Source of the DNA: Methylolobus aquaticus
GTDB lineage: Bacteria; Pseudomonadota; Gammaproteobacteria; Methylococcales; Methylococcaceae
DNA length: 64,000 nucleotides
NCBI GenBank assembly: GCA_004168015.1
Contig: SEYW01000005.1
Coordinates: 1-64,000 of the forward strand
Reading direction: 5' to 3'
The notes below the pieces were generated by a model that had not been told where the DNA came from, made no database searches, and saw only the letters and a program-made list of their open reading frames with translations. The position numbers were made by a program, and so were the translations under genes. Below are positions 58,353 to 64,000 of the stretch, in pieces; position 1 is the stretch's first letter, and the number at the start of each line of letters is the position of its first letter.

Positions 58353-58393
58353 GAGCGGCGAAGCGAGCACTGGTCGCGATCGCTTCGCCGCTC
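58353..58393 (+). terminator. 14-bp stem-loop between sqr and the ATPase genes
   Basis: GAGCGGCGAAGCGA and TCGCTTCGCCGCTC form a perfect 14-bp stem around a 13-base loop, 24 bases after the sqr stop and 7 bases before the next ribosome site. It lacks a T-tract, so it could be a partial terminator or a processing/stability element that lets sqr exceed the downstream genes. Confidence 0.55.
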
Positions 58394-58411
58394 TCCTGAC
58401 GGAGGACGTGC

Positions 58412-58552
58412 ATGGGTTTCCTGCCCGCTCTGTCCGATCCCCGGTATCTCCGGGCCTCGGTGCCGCTGTTCGTCGGCGTGCCTTCCGGATTCGGCATCCG
58501 CCTTGGCCCGTCCCTGGCGGACCAGCGGTCCGTCCGGCGGTCGCCCCGATGA
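58412..58552 (+). CDS. possible small ORF coupled to the P-type ATPase
   Basis: A 46-codon frame starts at an ATG with a good GGAGG six bases upstream and reads MGFLPALSDPRYLRASVPLF, ending with Arg-rich residues. Its stop overlaps the ATG of the ATPase in ATGA. The ATPase itself has no ribosome site of its own, so the small frame may act by delivering ribosomes to it. The peptide matches nothing I know. Alternatively the ATPase starts at the GTG at 58408. Confidence 0.4.
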   Translation: MGFLPALSDPRYLRASVPLFVGVPSGFGIRLGPSLADQRSVRRSPR

Positions 58553-60531
58553 TGTTCGATCGGGTTGCCTGCGAGGATGCGCTCCGGCGACTGGATGCCC
58601 GGATCCTCCGGCTGAGTCCCCACGGCGACCTGTTCCTGCTCCGGCTGATTGCCGCGCTCCCGCCCACCGTCTTTTTTGCGATGGACGCGATCTATGGCAT
58701 GCCGTTCTTTTTCTGGCTGGGCCTGCCCTTCTACCTGGCCTGCCTGATGCTGTATGCGCACGCGTTGGCGAAATCGCTGGTGCTGATGTGGCGAGTCTCC
58801 GCCGAATTGCTGATCGTGTTGGTGATGACCGTCACGCTGATCGATGGCAAGCCGCTCAGCGGCGCGCTGGTGGCGTGGTTCATCGGTCTCGGCCTCTACG
58901 TTTCCTTCACGATCATCCGGAGGAACCGCGAAAAGATCGAAGCGCTGGTCAAGCAGGCCAGACGGACCGCGCTGGTCGCCGTCGGGACCGAGATCCGGGA
59001 AGTGCCGGTCGAAGCCGTCAACGCGGGCGATCTGCTGATCGTGCCGCGCGGCACCGCGATACCGGTCGATGGGACGATCGTCGAGGGACGGTCCGCGATC
59101 GACGAGGCCTTCGTGACGGGGGAGCCGCTTCCCGTATTCAAGGTCGTCGGCGACGAGCTCGTTTCCGGGACGCTGAACCTGTCCGCCCCGCTTAAGGTAC
59201 GCGCCAGCAAAGCCGGCAACGCCTCCTTTCTCGCGGTAATCGCTGCGGAAATCGAGCGGAGCCTGCAGCAAAAATCGCGGCTGCAGCAACAGGCGGATCG
59301 GATCGTCCAGTACCTGCTGCTGGGCGTGACGTTATACTCGCTGGAGCTGTTGTTCGTCACGGGCAGCCTGGACCGTATGGCGACCGCCTTGTCGGTGATC
59401 TGTCCCTGCGCGTGGGCGCTGGCGACGCCCACGGTGTTCGCCTCGGGCATCGGCCGCTCGGCTCGGCTGAACATCCTGGCGCGCGGAGGCGAGCCCTTGA
59501 GCCTGATGCGGGAGATCAGCACCGTGATCCTCGACAAGACGGGCACGGTCACGCTCGGTGAGCCCAGGGTCAGCGAGGTCATTGCGATCGGTCTCGCCGA
59601 AGACGAGTTGATCGAAATTGCCGCTTCGGTTGAGACCCGCTTCAGCCATCCTCTGGCGCGCGCCGTGCTGAGTTTTGCGCGGGAGCGGGGCATCACGCAT
59701 TTCAGGCCGGTCAGCGACGCCGAAGATCTGCCGGGGCGGGGTGTCAGGGCCCGAGTGGCGGGCCACGAGGTCTTGATCGCCAGTCCCGAGACGATCGAGG
59801 GCTACGGTATTGACTTGCCGGAGCTCGAGCACGCGGGACGCGCCCTCTGGATCGCCATCGACCGAGAGATCCGCGGACTGATCGTCGTGCAGGACGTCGT
59901 GCGCTCGGCCATGGCGAACCTTGCGGGAAGGCTGCGCAGCCTGGGTGTGGGCCGCGTGATCCTGGCGACCGGCGATCATGAGGAATCCGAGGCGAAACGG
60001 GTGGCCGAACTGATCGGCGCCGACGAGTACCGCTATAGCTGTAAGCCCGAGGACAAGGCGGCATTGGTCAGGCAGTTGCAGGCCTCGGGCAGGGTCGCGA
60101 TGGTCGGCGACGGCGTCAACGACGCACCGGCTCTGGCCGCCGCGGATGTGGGGATCGCGATCGGCGGGCATAACAACGTCGCGCTCGCAGTCGCTTCTTC
60201 GGATCTGGTGATACTGGGTGACGATGCCGGCGATCTGCTCAAGATTCTCGAGATCAGCCGCACGATGGACGAGATCGGCAAGCAGAACTACACGTGGGCC
60301 ATTTCCTTCAATGTCCTCGGGCTGGCCCTGGTAAGCTTCGGGTTCCTTAATCCGGTGCTCGCCGCGTTCCTGCACCACATCAGTTCGGTGTTCGTCGTCG
60401 CCAATGCGGCGCGGCTCTATGCCGGGGTGGACACCGCGGCCGATCTGTTCGAGCAAGCCGGCGCGCAACTGGACCGGTGGCGCGCCTCACTGCGGGAACG
60501 GGCGCAGTGGCTGAGCGAGGAGCATACCTAA
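58549..60531 (+). CDS. P1B-type heavy-metal transporting ATPase without N-terminal metal domain
   Basis: About 660 residues from ATG 58549. It has the membrane CPC motif ICPCAWALATP, phosphorylation site DKTGT, SHPLARAV, and GDGVNDAPALAAADVGIA. The late helices have KQNYTWAISFNVLGLAL and HHISSVFVVANAARL. These are not exactly the Cu, Zn or Co patterns, so the metal is unassigned. There is no N-terminal CxxC domain, and an Arg/Pro-rich upstream extension in the same frame is unlikely to be native. It would move metal across the inner membrane using ATP. Its position after sqr suggests a link to sulfide stress, an inference. Confidence 0.9.
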   Translation: MMFDRVACEDALRRLDARILRLSPHGDLFLLRLIAALPPTVFFAMDAIYGMPFFFWLGLPFYLACLMLYAHALAKSLVLMWRVSAELLIVLVMTVTLIDGKPLSGALVAWFIGLGLYVSFTIIRRNREKIEALVKQARRTALVAVGTEIREVPVEAVNAGDLLIVPRGTAIPVDGTIVEGRSAIDEAFVTGEPLPVFKVVGDELVSGTLNLSAPLKVRASKAGNASFLAVIAAEIERSLQQKSRLQQQADRIVQYLLLGVTLYSLELLFVTGSLDRMATALSVICPCAWALATPTVFASGIGRSARLNILARGGEPLSLMREISTVILDKTGTVTLGEPRVSEVIAIGLAEDELIEIAASVETRFSHPLARAVLSFARERGITHFRPVSDAEDLPGRGVRARVAGHEVLIASPETIEGYGIDLPELEHAGRALWIAIDREIRGLIVVQDVVRSAMANLAGRLRSLGVGRVILATGDHEESEAKRVAELIGADEYRYSCKPEDKAALVRQLQASGRVAMVGDGVNDAPALAAADVGIAIGGHNNVALAVASSDLVILGDDAGDLLKILEISRTMDEIGKQNYTWAISFNVLGLALVSFGFLNPVLAAFLHHISSVFVVANAARLYAGVDTAADLFEQAGAQLDRWRASLRERAQWLSEEHT

Positions 60532-60694
60532 GGGCTTCCTCGTCGGGACAAGTTGCCGCTCATCGCTCGGAAACCCGGGTGCACGGACGCAATCGGGATA
60601 GCCCGGGCTTACCCCAAGCGGGGTATTGGAACCCACCCCTCATCTGCCCAATACTGTCGGGCAAAGGTGATCTCATGAGGGTGAGAGGTGGGCC

Positions 60695-61195
60695 GTGCGT
60701 AGAATCTACTTTTTGGTCCCGACGATCGAGACCACACGAAAAATCGTCGAGGAATTGCTGCTCGCCAAGGTTGAGGAGCGCCATATCCATGTCCTGGGGA
60801 AGCGCGGAACGCCGCTGTACGATCTCCCCGAGGCGGGGTTCCTGCAAAAGACCGATTTCCTTCCGGCCCTGGAACAGGGTATTGCCCTCGGTGCCGTCAC
60901 CGGGCTGATCGGGGGGCTGATCGCGCTGGTGCTGCCGACCGGATTGATCCTGGGCGGCGGTGCGGTGCTGGCCATTTCGCTGGCCGGCGCCGGGGTGGGC
61001 GGGCTGATGTCGAGCATGGTGGGCAGCAGCATCGGCAGCCGGCGGATCGAGCAGTTTCAGCAAGCCATGGACCGGGGCGAACTGCTGGTGATGATCGACG
61101 TGGACCGGGATCGTGTCGAGGATGTCGAGGCGATCATCAAGACGCACCATCCTGACGCCGAGTGCGAGGGCGCGGATCCTCACACCTTTCCGTAA
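60695..61195 (+). CDS. DUF1269-type membrane protein
   Basis: 166 residues starting at GTG with GAGAGGTGGG upstream. A soluble N-terminal part (MRRIYFLVPTIETTRKIVEELLLAKVEERHIHVLG) leads to a glycine-rich hydrophobic hairpin (about 62-110, GAVTGLIGGLIALVLPTGLILGGGAVL), then a soluble end with LLVMIDVDRDRVEDVEAIIKTHHPDAE. This is the DUF1269 arrangement. Function unknown. It lies between the metal ATPase and the ferritin-like gene, probably in one transcript. Confidence 0.8.
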   Translation: MRRIYFLVPTIETTRKIVEELLLAKVEERHIHVLGKRGTPLYDLPEAGFLQKTDFLPALEQGIALGAVTGLIGGLIALVLPTGLILGGGAVLAISLAGAGVGGLMSSMVGSSIGSRRIEQFQQAMDRGELLVMIDVDRDRVEDVEAIIKTHHPDAECEGADPHTFP

Positions 61196-61258
61196 GCGTC
61201 CTGGAGACCGTCCTGGCGTCGCGCGGGGGGCGCCGCTTCCAACAGAAGGGGGATAATC

Positions 61259-61735
61259 GTGGCTACTGAACTGCGAGAGCGCCTAACCGAGGCACTGGAC
61301 GACGAGTACAAGTCGCGTGCGACCTACCGCCGGGTCATTGAGAAATTCGGTCCGGTTCGGCCCTTCGTCAACATCGTCGAGGCGGAACAGCGGCATGTCC
61401 ACGCGCTGATTTCGCTCTTCGACGCCCATGGCCTGCCGGTGCCGGAAGACGACTGGGCGTCCCGCGTCGTCGCTCCCGCTACCATCGTGGAAGCGTGCCG
61501 CGCCGCGGTCGAGGCCGAGCGGGCGAACATGGCGATGTATGACCGCCTGCTGGCCGCCACACCGGAGCCGGATGTTCGGCGGGTCCTGACGCATTTGCAG
61601 TCCGCTTCGCGCGACCGTCATCTGCCCGCTTTCGAGCGCTGCGTCGCGCGGCGGCCGGAGCAGAGCAGCGATGGTGCCGGGCTGCATCGTCCAGCGCGTG
61701 CCCGGCACCGGTTCGGATCGCGTGTTGAGCGCTAG
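61259..61735 (+). CDS. ferritin-like DUF2202 protein
   Basis: 158 residues, GTG start. Four-helix ferritin-like pattern: EALDDEYKSRATYRRVIEKFG, then EAEQRHVHALISLFDAHG, then EAERANMAMYDRLL, then ASRDRHLPAFERC. The Glu and His residues in each helix could form a di-iron site. DUF2202 proteins are uncharacterised but resemble rubrerythrin-type proteins. The last 28 residues are Arg-rich and disordered. With the ATPase it points to metal handling. Confidence 0.85.
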   Translation: MATELRERLTEALDDEYKSRATYRRVIEKFGPVRPFVNIVEAEQRHVHALISLFDAHGLPVPEDDWASRVVAPATIVEACRAAVEAERANMAMYDRLLAATPEPDVRRVLTHLQSASRDRHLPAFERCVARRPEQSSDGAGLHRPARARHRFGSRVER

Positions 61736-61987
61736 CGGGCGCGGTCGCGAACAGGAAGCCGTCGGGCGGTGTCGGGGCAGAGCGGCGGCGGTCCGGACCC
61801 ATCGAGTGAACCGAGTCCACCTGGGTTCGGGTAACGCTGCCTCTCCGGCTTGGGTATCGAACGGCCCCTGATCCCGCGTCGGCCACGGAGAAATTTCAGG
61901 TGTTCGGGTCGGGTCAGCCACCCGGCGGTGAACGATGCCAAGGCGATCGCGACCCTGACCGCGCCCGCTCAGCTTGCGTGCGTCGGC
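61736..61987. other. intergenic region between convergent genes
   Basis: About 250 bases between the ferritin-like and hydrolase genes. Frames in it are Arg/Pro-rich and match nothing. No clear hairpin with a T-tract was seen. Confidence 0.35.
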
Positions 61988-62932
61988 CTAATCGGCCCGG
62001 GTGGGTAAGCCGGCCGAAGACGATCGCAGGAAACGCAGGTAGATTGCCGCCACCGCGTCGGCATTCTCCATCAGCAGCAAATGCCCTGCCGCCGGCAGCG
62101 TGTGCAGTTCACTGTTCGGCGATGCCCGCTGCAGCGTCTCGGCTCCCGCAACCGGGTAGATCCGATCCTCCTGTCCCCACAATATCAGTGTCGGGAACTC
62201 CGGGATCGGCCGCCGCCGCAGTATGTCGTCGTACAGGTTCACGATGTCCCAGACCTGCACGTAGTGCCGATTATGTGTCACATACTCGTCGACGATGGCC
62301 CTCTTCTCAGGAGTGGGTATCGTTGGGGGAGTCATGAACAGCAACCGGAGTTCGAGTTCGAACTGGTAACCGGTGACCGGAATGAAGGCATTGATGCCGC
62401 GGAAGAAAGCGCGGCGCAGCTGCGGTCCCCAGCCGATCACGCCGAGCGGAGCGCCGATATAGGCCAGACTGCGCACTTGGTTTCGGTACCGGTCGGCATA
62501 CAGGGTCGCGATCGTGCCGCCCATCGAACTCCCGGCGACGTCGAGTTGCGCGATGCCGAGTTGACGTGTGAAGTCGCGCAGCAAGGTCGCCTGCCGCTCG
62601 AGGCGATAGTCCTCCAACGCATAACCCGCGCTTTTCCCGTAGCCGGGCAGATCGACGGCGATGGCGGCGTAGCCGGCTTCGGCCAGCAGGCACAGCAGGG
62701 TATTCCATTGCTCCTTGTTGGCGAATAGGCCGTGCAGTAACAACAGGGTCGGGCCCGTCCCTGCGGAGTTGTAGACCATCGTCCCATTCCCGACCGGGGC
62801 CGTCTTCGTGGCGATTGCACACTGGGACGCGGCCGTTGCCGCTACCGCTGCGGAGGCCGGATCGGCCCACCGGCAACCGATCAGGATCACGGCCAGCAGC
62901 GGCGCCAGCAGGTGGAGTCGGGCGGTTTTCAT
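61988..62932 (-). CDS. alpha/beta-hydrolase, predicted lipoprotein
   Basis: 314 residues. The start MKTARLHLLAPLLAVILIGC has a lipobox Cys at residue 20. The hydrolase fold has LLLLHGLFANKEQW (oxyanion region), VDLPGYGKS, the nucleophile elbow GSSMGG, an Asp in LILWGQEDRIYP, and His in LPAAGHLLLMENA. It is a serine hydrolase of the periplasm or outer membrane; its substrate is not apparent. The gene next to it encodes a pyridoxamine-oxidase-like protein in the same direction, 40 bases upstream. Confidence 0.88.
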   Translation of the reverse strand: MKTARLHLLAPLLAVILIGCRWADPASAAVAATAASQCAIATKTAPVGNGTMVYNSAGTGPTLLLLHGLFANKEQWNTLLCLLAEAGYAAIAVDLPGYGKSAGYALEDYRLERQATLLRDFTRQLGIAQLDVAGSSMGGTIATLYADRYRNQVRSLAYIGAPLGVIGWGPQLRRAFFRGINAFIPVTGYQFELELRLLFMTPPTIPTPEKRAIVDEYVTHNRHYVQVWDIVNLYDDILRRRPIPEFPTLILWGQEDRIYPVAGAETLQRASPNSELHTLPAAGHLLLMENADAVAAIYLRFLRSSSAGLPTRAD

Positions 62933-62972
62933 TCGATGCCGCAGAGCAGGCGCGTGGACGTGTTCGGCAGCG

Positions 62973-63377
62973 TCAGGCGCAGGCCTGGCCGGCGCCCTCT
63001 CCGGGAGAGCACTGGAACACCGCCGTGACGGTCATGACCAGGAGCCCCTTGGCCGGATAGTGAGCGCCTTTTGCCTTGATCTTCGCCCGCATCCGCTCGT
63101 ACTCCGGTCCGCTGGTCTTCACGGCGACCGAGCCCTTGATCTGGAAGCAGCGCTTGTCGTCCGGGTCCCAGAAGAACAGCGCGCCGCGCGGGTTCTCCAT
63201 GACATTCGCAAGCGTTTTCGCCAGGTAGTTGTCGCCGATCCAGAGTGTGTCGTCGCCGATCAACTCGACCATCGACATCGGAACGACGTTCGGAGTCCCG
63301 TCTTGCGATGCCGTCGCAAAGGAGAAGATTCGGTTCTTCGCGAACACCGCCTTCATCTCGTCGGTAAGTGTTGCCAT
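62973..63377 (-). CDS. pyridoxamine 5'-phosphate oxidase family protein
   Basis: About 134 residues of the FMN-binding split barrel: FSFATASQDGTPNVVPMSMVELIGDDTLWIGDNYLAKTLANVMENPRGALFFWD. These residues are the FMN-binding pattern of PNPOx-like proteins, which include flavin- or F420-dependent enzymes and haem-binding proteins. ATG 63375-63377 is chosen because the 40 residues upstream do not match the family. The C-terminal end has two Cys. Probably transcribed with the hydrolase. Confidence 0.85.
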   Translation of the reverse strand: MATLTDEMKAVFAKNRIFSFATASQDGTPNVVPMSMVELIGDDTLWIGDNYLAKTLANVMENPRGALFFWDPDDKRCFQIKGSVAVKTSGPEYERMRAKIKAKGAHYPAKGLLVMTVTAVFQCSPGEGAGQACA

Positions 63378-64000
63378 GCCGTCGGCCTCGATTGATAGCG
63401 CTAGCTTCGTTGGAGCTAGCCTAACCGGTTTGGGGCCCTCCAGGCCAGCAGGGTCGGGGCCCGGTGGCAACTGTCGGGCGTCGCGTAGGCCCTCCACCGC
63501 GGGTTGGGACCCCTCTGCTTGTCTACGAGCCCCCTCGTTAACGGCGTTTCAGTGTATGCCCCGGTGCTGCGCCCGCTTGCTGATGCTGATCGGAAAGCCG
63601 CGGAGCGAGCCGACTGTGGAATGCGTGTCTTTCGGAATTAGCAACGGCGACGAAATCGAGCCGACTTTGGCCCGTTTGCCGACAAGATCCGTTGCCGCAG
63701 TTCCCTCCGTTCGTTCGAGGGTCTCGTCACCAGGACGACTCGTTCATACGCCGCGACAGGCAGATCTGCTCACCTTTCGCCTGGGCGGTTGTCACCGTCG
63801 AAAGTCTCGAGCAACTCGGCAGAGCTTGCCCAGATCACAACTAACCGACACACCGGCCAGCCGAAAGTGATCGTCGCGGGGGCGCGTTAGGGCAAAACCC
63901 ACACCATCTGCGCGACTTCCCGTGCTGCAGCGATGGGTTATGTAAATCGGGGTAGACCGCGGGCCCGATGTGGCCGGGTTTCATGGGTTGGCGCGACTCA
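63378..64000. other. about 620 bases without a recognised gene
   Basis: A plus-strand frame is open from 63229 to 63870 but overlaps the oxidase gene on the other strand and reads Arg/Ser-rich. A minus-strand frame near the edge reads MKPGHIGPAVYPDLHNPS and runs Arg-rich afterwards. Neither matches a family I recognise. The region may hold remnants of a mobile element or the promoter of the oxidase gene. Confidence 0.4.

Noticed and set aside
63229..63870. Plus-strand frame of 213 codons at the right end
   Set aside because: Half of it is antisense to the pyridoxamine-oxidase-like gene and the rest is Arg/Ser-rich.

Overview
This is a 64-kb window of GC-rich DNA from a chromosome that looks gammaproteobacterial. 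The clearest marker is the block mnmE-yidC-yidD-rnpA-rpmH (minus strand) diverging from dnaA-dnaN-recF-gyrB (plus strand), which normally sits close to the replication origin. A sulfide:quinone oxidoreductase with all three catalytic cysteines and a SulP anion transporter suggest a sulfur-oxidising organism, for example a relative of the Chromatiales, Ectothiorhodospiraceae or Acidiferrobacter groups. That placement is inference from gene content only. I recognise no rRNA, tRNA, CRISPR array or complete insertion sequence.

Layout. 1-9.5 kb is accessory: a type III-like DNA methyltransferase at the left edge, a SulP transporter, a ParA-like ATPase with an unrecognised small membrane protein and a DUF2459 lipoprotein, a monooxygenase of the ABM fold, a secreted basic-tailed protein, an M48 lipoprotein protease and a DUF4239 membrane protein. 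9.8-18.5 kb holds two giant convergent hybrid histidine kinases; the second is split by a one-base frameshift. 18.9-31.6 kb is the origin-proximal housekeeping block, extended by lgt, thyA and folA. Two perfect parS sites lie inside recF. 31.7-38.5 kb carries moaC, a flavin reductase overlapping a predicted nucleotidyltransferase, two paralogous small membrane proteins on either side of a HAD phosphatase, a TPP riboswitch with thiC, a YjdF-like membrane protein and an RRM RNA-binding protein. 38.9-43.5 kb is a heavy-metal RND efflux operon ending in a PII-like gene. 43.5-55.2 kb holds rlmM, an orphan Wzt-like ATPase, a JAMM peptidase, a third hybrid kinase, an MltD-like transglycosylase, a receiver protein and a DUF937-OmpA protein.

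55.3-61.7 kb is the most coherent specialised system. A sigma-54 activator with three N-terminal cysteines diverges from sqr. The intergenic region holds a well-matched sigma-54 promoter pointing at sqr and three phased GATGTTTC repeats. Downstream of sqr are a possible 46-codon ORF coupled to a P1B-type metal ATPase, a DUF1269 membrane protein and a ferritin-like DUF2202 protein. This reads as a sulfide-responsive module combining sulfide oxidation with metal handling. The right end has an alpha/beta-hydrolase lipoprotein, a pyridoxamine-oxidase-like protein and about 620 bases without a recognisable gene.
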